Source: Blastococcus sp. PRF04-17 (GTDB taxonomy: Bacteria; Actinomycetota; Actinomycetes; Mycobacteriales; Geodermatophilaceae). From it: a stretch of 64,000 nt of DNA. The notes under the pieces were generated by a model that saw nothing but the letters and a program-made list of their open reading frames with translations, was not told where the DNA came from and did not search any database. Below are positions 48,539 through 57,687 of this stretch, piece by piece. The translations under genes and the position numbers were made by a program. Every line of letters begins with the position of its first letter. Position 1 is the first letter of the stretch. The stretch spans positions 2,852,001 through 2,916,000 of the forward strand of contig NZ_CP095412.1 of the NCBI RefSeq assembly GCF_023016265.1, given 5' to 3'.

Positions 48539-51114
48539 CGCTCCTCCGCAGCCTTCCCCGCGAGGTCCGCTGGACCGTGCCCCTGGCCCTGCTGGCCCTG
48601 GCCGCGGCCGTGCCCTTCAGCGCCCCGGACGGCACCGGCATGCAGTGGGACGAGATCGTCCTCGGCCTGGTCGCGGCCAGCTCCGCCTGGACGATGGTCC
48701 GGCTGACCCGCGCCATGACGCCGAGGGCGGCCCGCCCCTGGCGGTTCATGACCGTCGGCATCCTCATGTTCATGACCGGCCAGTTCCTGGCCGGGTTCTT
48801 CCCCGGCCCGGAGTTCGACGGCTTCGGTGGCGACGACGTGCTGCTCCTGGCCGGCGCCTGCACGCCGCTGATCACCTGCGGCCTGCTCGCGCGCCGGGTC
48901 AGCCGCACCCGGTGGACGGCGCTCGTCGTCGACGGCCTGGTCATCACCATCGCCCTGCTGACCGTCACCGAGGTCCTGCGCGCACCGCTGGTGAACCCCG
49001 TCAACGCACCCGACGACCTGCGCTCGCTCGTGCTCGCCTACGGCGGCTACGCGGCGATCATGCTGGGCGGCGCCGGCGCGCTGTGCACGGTCTCCACCGC
49101 CGCCCTTCGCCGCTCGGTCAGCGTCATGATCGGCGCCGTCGCGTGGCAGGCGTCGGCCGCCTGCTTCGAGGCCATGGCGATCATCGCGCCGTCCTGGACG
49201 TGGGTCGCCGGGTCCGATCTCTCCGTCGCCATGGGCCTGCAGACCGTCGTCATCGCCGCCGCCTTCGCCCCCAGGACGTTCGCCGAGCGCAGCGCCCGCG
49301 CCTCGGCGCCCGTCGTCAGCCCGCTCGGCATGGCCCTGGTCATCGGCGCCGTCCTGAGCCTGCCCGGCGCCATCGTGCTGATGGAGGTGCGCGACGAGGG
49401 CCACAGCGTGGCCGCGGAGATCGGCTTCGCCCTCGTCTTCAGCCTCATGGCGCTGCGCCTGGTGCTGCGCGTCCGCGAGGACGGCCGGATCACCGAGGAC
49501 CTCGTCCGCAGCGAGCAGGACTTCCGCGGGCTGATCGAGTCCAGCTCCGACGGCATCGCGATCATGGACGGCGAGTTCCGCCTCATGTTCGCCTCGCCGG
49601 CCGCCCGCCGCCTGCTGGGCCTGTCCGCGGACGACGACGAGGTCAGCCTGCTCGATCTCGTCGACCCGTCCGACCGCGAGCAGGTCCGCCAGGCCGGCAG
49701 CCTCCCCGCCGGCGACGGCCCGGCCGTGCACTTCCGCGTCCGGACGGCGGACGGCTCCTCCCGCGATCTCGAGGCCACCTCGACCGAGCGGCCCGGCAGC
49801 GACCGCCGCGTGCTGTACCTGCGCGACGTCACCAAGCGCCGCCGCCGCGAGCGCGAGCTCGAGCGCATGGCCTACACCGACCACCTCACCGGCCTGCCCA
49901 ACCGCGCCTCGCTGTTCGGCGAGATGGCCGCGCCCACCCTCGACGAGCGCTGCCTGCTGGTGCTCGACCTCGACGGGTTCAAGGCCGTCAACGACGTCGC
50001 GGGCCACGAGGCCGGCGACCACCTGCTCGTCGAGGTCGCCCGCCGCCTGGGCACCGTCGTCCGCGAGGACGACCTGGTCGCCCGCCTCGGCGGCGACGAG
50101 TTCGCCGTCCTGGTCACCGGCTCCCTCGCCGAGGCCGAGGACGTCGCCCAGCGGGTCGTCGACGCGCTCGGCATGCCGCACCGCACCAGCGAGTGGGCCT
50201 TCGCGGTCGGCGCCTCGGTCGGCGTGGCCGAGCTGACCCCGGCCGGCGGGCAGGTCGCCTTCCGCGAGGCCGACGCCGCCCTGCGCGCGGCCAAGCAGGC
50301 CGGCAAGGGCTGCGTGCGCCTGGCCGCCGGGACGGCCGGCCACCCGATCGTCGTCGTCCCCGACAGCGACCTCGACGCCGTCGTCGACGAGGGCGTGCTG
50401 CAGCTGCGGCTCGACACCGCCTGCGACGCCGACGGCCGGATCGTGCTCGTCCACGCCGTCCCGGTGTGGCAGCACGCCGTGCACGGCACCGTCCGCGGCA
50501 TGGAGCTGTGGACCGTCGCGGAGCGGCAGGGCCGCTCGGCCGCCCTGCAGCGCTGGCTGCTGCGCCAGGCGTGCCTCGAGATCGCCGGTCTGGACGACTC
50601 CGTCGGGGTCGCCGTCAGCCTGCCCGCGGGCCACGCGGTGCCCGAGGGCCTGGCCGCCGAGATCGCCGACGCGCTGCGCGAGGCCGGTCTGCACCCCTCG
50701 CGGCTGACCATCTCGTTCACCGAGGAGACGCTGCTGACCTCCTCGGCCGCGCTGGTGCCAGAGCTCGAGGCCGCCCGTGCCACCGGCGTCCGCCTGTGCC
50801 TGGACAACTACGGCATGGGCCACAGCCTGTTCGCGCTGCTCGCCCGCATCTCGCTGGATATGGTGCGGGTCGACCTCGCCGCGCTGGCCACCCGTGACGA
50901 CACCGGCCGGGCGCAGCAGGTGCTCACCGCCATCGTGCGGACGACGACCAGCTTCAACCTCCTGACCATCGCCGGCGGGGTGCACACCCCCGAGGTGCGC
51001 CGCACGGTGCTCGCCGCCGGCGTCGCGCTGATGCACGGCCGGCTGCAACCGCACGACCTGCCCGTCGAGGCACTGGCCGCGCTGCTGCCGCTCCCCTCCC
51101 CCACTTCGCGATGA
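48535..51114 (+). CDS. Membrane PAS-GGDEF-EAL(degenerate) diguanylate cyclase
   Basis: 859 residues from ATG 48535 (ATGA overlap). Eight or so N-terminal helices (to about residue 320), a PAS domain (LIESSSDGIAIMDGEFRLMF), a GGDEF domain with YTDHLTGLPNRASLFGEM, LLVLDLDGFKAVNDVAGHEA and the intact active site RLGGDEFAVLVTG, then an EAL-like domain where the EAL motif is replaced (MELWTVAERQG) and the loop reads LDNYGMGHSLFAL instead of DDFGTG. It should make c-di-GMP, while the C-terminal domain may only bind it. This complements the upstream protein. Confidence 0.9.
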   Translation: MTLLRSLPREVRWTVPLALLALAAAVPFSAPDGTGMQWDEIVLGLVAASSAWTMVRLTRAMTPRAARPWRFMTVGILMFMTGQFLAGFFPGPEFDGFGGDDVLLLAGACTPLITCGLLARRVSRTRWTALVVDGLVITIALLTVTEVLRAPLVNPVNAPDDLRSLVLAYGGYAAIMLGGAGALCTVSTAALRRSVSVMIGAVAWQASAACFEAMAIIAPSWTWVAGSDLSVAMGLQTVVIAAAFAPRTFAERSARASAPVVSPLGMALVIGAVLSLPGAIVLMEVRDEGHSVAAEIGFALVFSLMALRLVLRVREDGRITEDLVRSEQDFRGLIESSSDGIAIMDGEFRLMFASPAARRLLGLSADDDEVSLLDLVDPSDREQVRQAGSLPAGDGPAVHFRVRTADGSSRDLEATSTERPGSDRRVLYLRDVTKRRRRERELERMAYTDHLTGLPNRASLFGEMAAPTLDERCLLVLDLDGFKAVNDVAGHEAGDHLLVEVARRLGTVVREDDLVARLGGDEFAVLVTGSLAEAEDVAQRVVDALGMPHRTSEWAFAVGASVGVAELTPAGGQVAFREADAALRAAKQAGKGCVRLAAGTAGHPIVVVPDSDLDAVVDEGVLQLRLDTACDADGRIVLVHAVPVWQHAVHGTVRGMELWTVAERQGRSAALQRWLLRQACLEIAGLDDSVGVAVSLPAGHAVPEGLAAEIADALREAGLHPSRLTISFTEETLLTSSAALVPELEAARATGVRLCLDNYGMGHSLFALLARISLDMVRVDLAALATRDDTGRAQQVLTAIVRTTTSFNLLTIAGGVHTPEVRRTVLAAGVALMHGRLQPHDLPVEALAALLPLPSPTSR

Positions 51115-51169
51115 TCATCGGCAAGTGGTCGCCCGCTGCGGCGTGTCGGGCAGCCACCTGCCGATGATC
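51113..51169. repeat. Long inverted repeat after the c-di-GMP operon
   Basis: GATCATCGGCAAGTGG at 51113-51128 pairs with CCACCTGCCGATGATC at 51154-51169 (15 of 16), with a further GCCCG/CGGGC stem inside the 25-bp loop. It begins inside the stop codon of the cyclase gene. No U-run follows; it may be a terminator, an mRNA-stabilising structure or a REP-like element. Confidence 0.6.
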
Positions 51170-51258
51170 GACATGTACGGGTCAGGGTTCTCCCCCAATT
51201 CCGGGTGAGGTGTCCCCGACCAGGACCCAAACCGCTGGGAACTGTCCGCCGCCGGGCG

Positions 51259-51264
51259 AATACT
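51259..51264 (+). promoter_or_regulatory. -10 element of a leaderless operon (AATACT)
   Basis: AATACT ends exactly 6 bp before GTG 51271, the same spacing as at 56317, 60721 and 61659, so transcription would begin at the start codon. Confidence 0.45.
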
Positions 51265-51270
51265 GGCGCC

Positions 51271-52092
51271 GTGGGGAGCCCGGAGCTGCACTTCCTGGGC
51301 CACTCGACCGTCCGCGTCGAGCTGGCCGGCCGCACGGTGCTCACCGATCCCGTCCTCGCTCCCACGATCGGGGCGCTGCGCCGGGTCGTGCCGCTGCCCG
51401 ATCCCGCCGCCTGGGCCGGCGTCGACCTGGTGCTGATCAGCCACTTGCACGGCGACCACCTGCACATCCCGTCGCTGCGCATGCTCGGCCGCGACGTGCG
51501 CGTCCTCGTGCCGCGCGGCGCCGGCGCCTGGCTGCGCGGCCGCGGCTTCCCGAACACCCGCGAGCTCTCGGCCGGGGAGACCCTGTCGGACGGCGACCTG
51601 CGCATCACCGGCGTCCGCGCCGAGCACAGCGGCCACCGCTGGGGCCCCCGCTCCACCCACGGCCCGGCCACCGAGTCCCTGGGCTACCTGCTCGAGTCCC
51701 CCGGCGCCGGCACCGTCTACGTCAGCGGTGACACCGGGCTGTTCGACGGCATGGCGGTGCTCGCCGCGCGCGCGGTCGACGTCGCCCTCCTGCCGGTGTG
51801 GGGCTGGGGGCCCTCGCTCGGCCCCGGCCACCTCGACCCGGTCACCGCGGCCGACGCCGTCGCGCTGATCCGCCCGCGGGTCGCCGTCCCGGTGCACTGG
51901 GGCACGCTGACCGTGGCGGGCATGACCGTCGTCCCCTCGCCGCTGCGGGCGCGCATGCGCCGGCTGCTGGTCGACCCGCCGCGGTCGTTCGCCACCGAGG
52001 TGGCCGCCCGCGGGCTGCCCACCCGGGTCGTCGTCACCGAGCCCGGTTCGCGCGTGCTGCTGCCGCCGCCTCCGTCGCTGGCCGCGGCATGA
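51271..52092 (+). CDS. Metallo-beta-lactamase-fold hydrolase (UlaG-like)
   Basis: 273 residues from GTG 51271, chosen because of the -10 box 6 bp upstream and the domain beginning at once (LHFLGHSTVRVELAGRTVLT). Metal motif HLHGDHLHIPS, then GVRAEHSGHRWG, TVYVSGDTGLFDG (second metal Asp), and VAVPVHWGTLTVAG (last His). This is the UlaG/NAPE-PLD-like class of MBL enzymes acting on phosphoesters or lactones. Its stop overlaps the DedA ATG. Confidence 0.88.
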   Translation: MGSPELHFLGHSTVRVELAGRTVLTDPVLAPTIGALRRVVPLPDPAAWAGVDLVLISHLHGDHLHIPSLRMLGRDVRVLVPRGAGAWLRGRGFPNTRELSAGETLSDGDLRITGVRAEHSGHRWGPRSTHGPATESLGYLLESPGAGTVYVSGDTGLFDGMAVLAARAVDVALLPVWGWGPSLGPGHLDPVTAADAVALIRPRVAVPVHWGTLTVAGMTVVPSPLRARMRRLLVDPPRSFATEVAARGLPTRVVVTEPGSRVLLPPPPSLAAA

Positions 52093-52720
52093 GCACCCTC
52101 GCCTCGGCCTGGGACGGCGGCACCGCCGTCGGCTATCCCCTGCTGTTCGGGCTGATCCTGCTCGGCTCGGTGGTCCCCGTCGTGCCCACCGGCGCCGTGG
52201 TCGGCGCGGGCGCAGCGTTCGCGATGACCACCAACACCCTCGGCCTGCCGCTCGTGCTGGCCGTCGCGACCTCCGCCGCGCTGGCCGGCGACCTGATCAC
52301 CTTCGCGGTCTGCCGGTTCGGCGGGCGGCCGCGGTGCGCTGGGTGACCCGCGGCCAGCACCCCGAGCGCCTCGACAAGGTGCGCGACCAGTTCCGCCGGC
52401 ACGGCTGGCAGATCATCGTCGCCGGGCGGCTGCTGCCCGCCGGGCGCATCCCGGTGCTCGTGGCGGCCGGCGCGCTGGCGTACCCGTGGCGGCGGCTGGT
52501 GCCGGCTGCGCTGCTCGCCGCATCCCTGTGGGCGGTGGCGTACTCGCTGCTCGGGGTGGTGAGCGGCGGCATCTTCGACTCCCCGCTGCTGGCGACGCTG
52601 CTCGCGGCGGTGCTGGTGCTCGTCGTGGGCGCCGCGCTCAACCTCCTCGGCTCCCGGCGCCGCCGTCGCGACACGGACGCCACCCCGGAGCGCGAGCCGA
52701 CGGCCTGCGAGTCGGCGTGA
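52089..52720 (+). CDS. DedA-family membrane protein, apparent frameshift
   Basis: ATG 52089 overlaps the previous stop. First frame: GYPLLFGLILLGSVVPVVPT, GAVVGAGAAFA, AATSAALAGDLITFAVCRFG-like DedA core. The break is in GGCGGGCGG at 52320-52328; one extra G leads into AAVRWVTRGQHPERL, DQFRRHGWQIIVAGRLLPAG and RIPVLVAAGALAYPWRRLVP, the conserved second half ('gRf.P..R...p..aG'). DedA proteins carry undecaprenyl phosphate or other lipids across the membrane. The stop overlaps the next GTG. Confidence 0.78.
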
Positions 52721-54854
52721 CCGCCTCTCCCGACCGGGGCCGGCTGCTGCGCACCGGCCGGACCATCGCGCGCGTCCTGCTCACCTGGAGCATCGCCGCC
52801 GGGGCCCTCGTCGCCCTGGACGCCTGGCTGTCCGGGTTCGCGATGAGCGACTGGTGGCACCCGTGGGTCGCCGCGCTGCTGCTCGGCCTCCTCACCGCGG
52901 GCGTGTGGCCGCTCGTGCTGCGGGTGGCGCTGCCGCTGGCCGTCTTCACCCTCGGCGTCGGCGGCTTCCTGCTGCTCGGCGCGGGCGTGCTGGCGGTTTT
53001 CCTGGCGATCCCGGGCGTCGAGGTGCACAGCTTCAAGACCTCCGTCGTCGTCGCCGTTGCCATGGCCGCGGTCTCCGGGCTGGTCAACAGCGCGCTGGCG
53101 GTCGACGAGGACGAGGTGTTCTTCCGCCGCGCCCGCCGCCAGGCCGCCGCCGCCGCTACCCCGGACCGGCTCCGCCGGGGGTGCTGTTCCTGCAGATCGA
53201 CGGGCTGTCGTACGAGACCGCGCGCCGCGCCGTGCGCGACGGGTCGATGCCGACGCTGGCCGCCTGGTTGCGGTCGGGCAGCCACGTGCTGACCTCGTGG
53301 CACACCGACTGGAGCTCGCAGACCGGCTCCGCGGTGTCGGGCATCCTGCACGGCTCGAACCACGACGTCCCCGGCTTCCGCTGGTACGAGAAGGACCGCG
53401 ACCACGTCATGCGGGTCTCCCACCCCGCCGACGCCGCCGAGGTGGAGCGGCGGCACTCCGACGGCCGGGGGCTGCTCGCCGGCGGCGGCGCCTCCCGCGG
53501 CAACCTGTTCACCGGCGACGCCTGGCACGTCAGCCTCACCATGAGCTCGCTGGGCTTCCTGCCCGAACGGGCCCGGCGCGCCCGGCGTCGCCGGGACCGC
53601 GTCGGCGCCGGCTACTACGCGTACTTCGCCAACCCGGTGAACGCGCTGCGCACGATCGGCGTCTCGTTCGTGGACATCTACCGGGAGCTGCGGGCGGCGG
53701 CCCAGCAGCGCCGGGCCGACGTCCGGCCGCGGGTGTCCCGGGGTGGCATCTACCCGCTGGCCCGCCCCGGGACGACGGTCATCGCGCGTGACGTCGTCGT
53801 CTCGGCGCTGCTGGAGGACATGCTGGCCGGGCGCCCCGTGGTCTACGCCGACTTCCTGGGCTACGACGAGGTCGCCCACCACTCAGGGCTCGAGCGCTTC
53901 GACAGCCTCGAGGTGCTGCGCAGCATCGACCAGCAGATCGGCCGGCTCCACCGCGCCGCCTCGCTGGCGCCGCGCGACTACCACCTGGTCTGCCTGTCCG
54001 ACCACGGCCAGACGCAGGGCTGGGCGTTCGCCGACCGCTTCGGCGAGTCGATCGAGGAGCTCGTCGGCCGGCTGTGCGGCGCACCGGGCGCGGCTCCGCT
54101 GTCCGGGCAGAAGGACAGCCGCCGCACCGCCGAGGCGTGGCAGGTGACCGCCGCGCTCGGCGAGGGCGCCGGGCCGATCGCCCGGCGGCTCCGCGCGCGG
54201 GTCGACGGGGCGTCGGAGCACGACCACCCGCTGCCCGGCGAGCCGGGCGCCGTGCCGCGGGTGGCGCCGGGCGTGGTCTGCGTCGTCTCCGGCCACACGG
54301 CGATGGTGTCGTTCGCCGACATCCCCGGCCGGGTGTCGCTGGAGGAGATCGAGCTGCACTGGCCCGACCTGCTGCCCGGCCTGGTCGACCACGACGGCGT
54401 CGGCTTCCTGCTCGTGCACTCCGAGGAGTACGGGCCCGTCGTCCTCGGGCGGGAAGGCCTGCACCGGCTCGCGTCGGGCGTCGTCATCGGCGAGGACCCG
54501 CTGCTGCCCTACGGCCCGCACGCCGCCGCGCTCGTCGCCCGCTCGTCGGGGTTCCCGCACTGCGCCGACGTGGTCATCAACAGCCGCTACGACCCCGACA
54601 CCGACGAGGCGTCGCCCTTCGAGCCGCACGTCGGGTCGCACGGCGGGCTGGGCGGGCCGCAGCAGCTGGGCTTCCTGACCTACCCGCGCGCGTGGACCCC
54701 GCCCGGCGAGATCGTCGGCGCCGAGCACCTGCACCGGGTGCTGCGCGGCTGGCTAACCGACCTCGGCCACCCCGAGCCGACGGGCGAGGGGGCTGCGGTC
54801 GGCGAGCAGAGCCGCTCGGCCCTGGACGCCTCCGTCGGCAGTCGTCTCGTCTGA
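52717..54854 (+). CDS. Membrane-anchored type I phosphodiesterase/alkaline-phosphatase-fold protein, apparent frameshift
   Basis: GTG 52717 overlaps the DedA stop. Four helices (about 12-120, including WVAALLLGLLTAGVWPLVLR) resemble the actinobacterial four-helix holin-like domain. The frame breaks in the GCC-rich run at 53141-53158; one extra base leads into PGPAPPGVLFLQIDGLSYET. Then TDWSSQTGSAVSGILHGSNH (nucleophile region), VVYADFLGYDEVAHHSG and LVCLSDHGQTQGWAFADRFG (metal His), all typical of the alkaline phosphatase superfamily. About 712 residues when joined. With the MBL and DedA proteins it probably forms an envelope-lipid or teichoic-like phosphoester pathway (inference). Confidence 0.82.
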
Positions 54855-55017
54855 CTTCCCCTGAGGGCGGCCTATGGGGCACGGGAACGGGAACGTGGCA
54901 GCTATCGGTTCAGCTCCTGCTGAGCCGAGTTCGGCGTGGTCGGCCGGAGTGAGCGGCGCGCGAAGTGCGGCGGGACTGCCCGAGTGGGTCGCCGCGCGGT
55001 CCTGCCCGAGGAGTGCC

Positions 55018-56085
55018 TCAGCTGATCGGGACGCGGTAGATCATGTGGCCGTGGCCCGTCGTGATCCAGACGACCCCCTCCGCGACAGCGATGCCGCCGC
55101 CTCCTTGCACTGCGGGGCCCAGAACTCGAGTTGCCGTGTTCGTCGCCGTATCGATCCCGGTGGCCAGTTCTTTGCTGGTACGTACCCAGATCGACCCGGG
55201 CCCGGCGGCGATGTCGCCGCGGATGATCGGACCGTCGGACACCCGAACAGTGGCCACCACGGTGTCGGTTTCAGGATCGATCCGCGAGACGGTGCCCTCC
55301 AAGGTTTCGAGCACCCAGACGGCGTCCTCGGTGACGGTCATGAGTCCGCTACCTCGACCCGTGTCGACGGTCGCGAGCGTGGTCCCATCGGCTGGATCGA
55401 TTCGGTGCACGGCATCGGTGGTCGATACCCAGAGAGACCCGAAAGCGGCGCGCACCGCAGTGGCGCCGTCAGGCGCCACGTGGATCTGCTTCACGGCACC
55501 GTCCAGCGACAACGCGGCCAGTTCGCGGGCGGGAGTCCCGAAGATGCCGTTCAGGGTCCACACGGTGTCCTCGGTGACGGCGAGCGAGGAGTTCGACACC
55601 ACGAGCGGGATGATCTTCCGCACGAGCACCTGTCCGGTGCCTGGTTCGATGCGCAGGAGCGATGTGGTGCTGCCGCCCGTCGAGAGCTCGACGGCCCACA
55701 GCGACCCGAGCCCGTACTCCATTGCAACCTTGATGCGACCCGTCGGAACGGGGACTCGCTGCTCGCCGGACAGCGGGTCGAACCCGACGATGCCGGGCTC
55801 GACGTTGCTGACCCATACGAGCCCGTCAGCGGCCAGGGCGAAGTCCGGGTAGACACCGAAGCGGAGGACGCCCGGGAGGCCGCTCACGTCCTCGGCCTTC
55901 GGGAGGTCGGCCGCCGGGGAGGTCGCGGCTGAGCCGGTGACCTGAGGGCGGCCCTCGCCGCCAGCCACTCCTCGTCCAGGGTCGGCGTCGCAGGCCGCCA
56001 GCGCGAGAAGGACCGCGCAAAACCCGGCACATCCGCGGGGATGCCTTGACGTGCGTCCGCGAAGGGACCAGCGGTTCGACCGCAC
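55018..56085 (-). CDS. Beta-propeller lipoprotein (YncE/Vgb-like)
   Basis: 355 residues from GTG 56085, with GGGAG 8 bp upstream; longer frames upstream are basic and unlikely. Lipobox LLALAAC at about residues 25-31. Then repeated propeller blades, each with a 'W(V/A)...' strand and an R-I-D-P turn: DGLVWVSNVEPGIVGFDP, GLGSLWAVELS, TEDTVWTLNGIFG, FGSLWVSTTDAVHRIDP, TEDAVWVLETLEGTVSRIDP and GPGSIWVRTSKELATGID. Probably a six- or seven-bladed extracellular binding protein. Ligand unknown. Confidence 0.8.
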   Translation of the reverse strand: MRSNRWSLRGRTSRHPRGCAGFCAVLLALAACDADPGRGVAGGEGRPQVTGSAATSPAADLPKAEDVSGLPGVLRFGVYPDFALAADGLVWVSNVEPGIVGFDPLSGEQRVPVPTGRIKVAMEYGLGSLWAVELSTGGSTTSLLRIEPGTGQVLVRKIIPLVVSNSSLAVTEDTVWTLNGIFGTPARELAALSLDGAVKQIHVAPDGATAVRAAFGSLWVSTTDAVHRIDPADGTTLATVDTGRGSGLMTVTEDAVWVLETLEGTVSRIDPETDTVVATVRVSDGPIIRGDIAAGPGSIWVRTSKELATGIDTATNTATRVLGPAVQGGGGIAVAEGVVWITTGHGHMIYRVPIS

Positions 56086-56262
56086 GGTCAGATGCTCCCT
56101 TTTCCGCCTCGTGAGCACGGCCACCACCCTCACGGAGCGCGGGGCGCTGGAGCGCGTCGCGTCCGCGCGTGACAGATGAGTGACGCCTCGTCTGGCGCCG
56201 GTATCGCGTGCCCCTGAGGGGCGTGGTCTGTGACGGCTACCGCGTGATCCGTCGGGCCTTTC

Positions 56263-56303
56263 GTGCATCATGATGCACAGACAAAGATTTCTGCATCATG
56301 ACT
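56263..56303 (+). promoter_or_regulatory. Operator of the VapBC pair
   Basis: A perfect 16-bp palindrome GTGCATCATGATGCAC (56263-56278) is followed by a half-site TGCATCATGA (56292-56301). The second site abuts the -10, so binding of the antitoxin complex would block transcription. Confidence 0.75.
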
Positions 56304-56304
56304 C

Positions 56305-56310
56305 TAACCT
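56305..56310 (+). promoter_or_regulatory. -10 element of the leaderless vapB transcript (TAACCT)
   Basis: TAACCT fits TANNNT and ends 6 bp before ATG 56317. No ribosome-binding site precedes the ATG, supporting a leaderless mRNA. Confidence 0.6.
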
Positions 56311-56316
56311 AATTCC

Positions 56317-56544
56317 ATGCGCACCACAGTGGACCTCCCAGAGGACATCCATCGCCTTGCTTCCGCCATCGCGCGCGACTCCGGCAGTTCGCTGAGCGAG
56401 ACGATCACGCGACTGCTCCGCGGCGCCCTGGCCGCCCCCGGACCAGTTCGGGTCACCACCAGCAGCCGGACGGGGTTGCAGGTCGCTTCCATCGGCCGTG
56501 TGGTCACGAGCGAGGACGTCCGCACGCTCGAGGACGACGAGTGA
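56317..56544 (+). CDS. VapB-type ribbon-helix-helix antitoxin
   Basis: 75 residues. MRTTVDLPEDIHRLASAIAR and SLSETITRLLRGAL form the RHH DNA-binding domain; the rest (TGLQVASIGRVVTSEDVRTL) is the toxin-binding arm. The stop overlaps the toxin GTG by 4 bp. The palindrome upstream is the likely site of autoregulation. Confidence 0.88.
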   Translation: MRTTVDLPEDIHRLASAIARDSGSSLSETITRLLRGALAAPGPVRVTTSSRTGLQVASIGRVVTSEDVRTLEDDE

Positions 56545-56942
56545 CGGTCCTGCTGGATGCCAACGTCCTCGTCGCCCTGTCGGTCACCGACCACGTGCAC
56601 CACGACGTCGTCGAGGACTGGTTCGTGCAGTTGTCCGAGCCCTTCGCCACGTGTCCACTCACGCAGGGAGCGCTCGTCCGCTTCATGCTCCGCGTCGGCG
56701 CCACCGCCCGGGACGCTGTGGAGATCGTCCGTGGGCTCGGCGGCGCCGACGGGCACGAGTTCTGGCCCGACGAGCTCGGCTACGACGCCGTGGACATGCG
56801 CGGAGTCGTGGGCCACAAGCAGGTGACCGACGCATACCTGGCTGGACTGGTTCGGCTGCGACGCGGTCGCCTGGCGACCCTCGATCGGGCGCTCGCCGCC
56901 GTGCACGAGGACGTCGCGCTCCTCCTCGACTCCGACCACTGA
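56541..56942 (+). CDS. VapC-type PIN-domain ribonuclease toxin
   Basis: 133 residues from GTG 56541. PIN acidic residues: TVLLDANVLVALSVTDHVHH (first Asp), CPLTQGALVRFML (Glu replaced by Gln in the usual T(e) place, worth checking), KQVTDAYLAGLVR (second Asp) and RLATLDRALAAVH (third Asp). VapC toxins cleave tRNA or rRNA. The arrangement with the RHH antitoxin is standard. Confidence 0.9.
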   Translation: MTVLLDANVLVALSVTDHVHHDVVEDWFVQLSEPFATCPLTQGALVRFMLRVGATARDAVEIVRGLGGADGHEFWPDELGYDAVDMRGVVGHKQVTDAYLAGLVRLRRGRLATLDRALAAVHEDVALLLDSDH

Positions 56943-56976
56943 GCCGGCTCAGGGCGCCCCGGCGAGAGGCTCGAGG

Positions 56977-57177
56977 TCAGCGGCGAGCGTGGCGGCGGGC
57001 GTCCCACACGATCAGCAGGGCGAGCGCCCCGACCACGAACGGCACGGCGATGGCCAGCGGGAGCGAGATGAACACCGCGATCACGGTGAGCGCCACGGTC
57101 TCGAGCAGGATGACGAGGCAGAGGAACCCGGCCAGCAGCCAACCCAGGCCCCTCGACACGCTCCGCCGCTCCTCCAC
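56977..57177 (-). CDS. Small membrane protein (two helices)
   Basis: 66 residues from GTG 57177. Two hydrophobic helices: WLLAGFLCLVILLETVALTV and LPLAIAVPFVVGALALLIVW, ending DARRHARR. No family recognised. It converges with vapC over a 34-bp gap. Confidence 0.55.
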   Translation of the reverse strand: MEERRSVSRGLGWLLAGFLCLVILLETVALTVIAVFISLPLAIAVPFVVGALALLIVWDARRHARR

Positions 57178-57312
57178 GCACCCAGTCTGACCGCTGGCGC
57201 CCGGTTCGCCCAGCACCCCAACGCGGGACGTCGAGGTCAGGTCGCCGCCCGCCACGCCGTCCGGGTCGACCCGGAGCCGGCCGACCGTGCGGACCGCCGT
57301 GGGGTCCGTTCC

Positions 57313-57510
57313 CTACCGGGCGGCGACCGCCTCGGACAGCTCCACGGTCACGATGCCGCCGCCGACCTGGCCGGGCTGCGTGCCGCCGGTGAGGTCCCCG
57401 AACGCGCCGAGGCCGGCGAGGGCGAAGGTGCCGCCCAGGACCGCGGAGATCGTCACGAGTCGCGCGCCGGTGACGCGGCGGGTCAGGGCTGCGTCGGTGG
57501 CGATCGTCAC
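57313..57510 (-). CDS. Small exported or membrane protein
   Basis: 65 residues from GTG 57510, supported by a strong GAGGAGG ribosome site 5 bp upstream (57516-57522 region). One hydrophobic segment (LVTISAVLGGTFALAGLGAF) after a short basic start, then a Gly-rich tail ending VTVELSEAVAAR. Function unknown. It is divergent from gpgS. Confidence 0.55.
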   Translation of the reverse strand: MTIATDAALTRRVTGARLVTISAVLGGTFALAGLGAFGDLTGGTQPGQVGGGIVTVELSEAVAAR

Positions 57511-57687
57511 GGTTCCTCCTCGGTCGTGGGCGGCGGTTCCCCCTCGGACGAGAAGAACTCTGGACGCCGAACCGCAGGTGGCCCGCCCGGTAACCGCAAG
57601 GAATGCGCAAGAACCCGGCGGATGACGAACCCGTGAACTGCCCGCGCCCTCCTGGTCAGGGGCGCCGCGCTGGCCGAGAGTGGGCGG

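Noticed and set aside
48406-51054. 882-residue minus-strand ORF opposite the diguanylate cyclase
   Set aside because: Shadow of the GGDEF/EAL gene, with His/Gln/Gly-rich composition and no homology.
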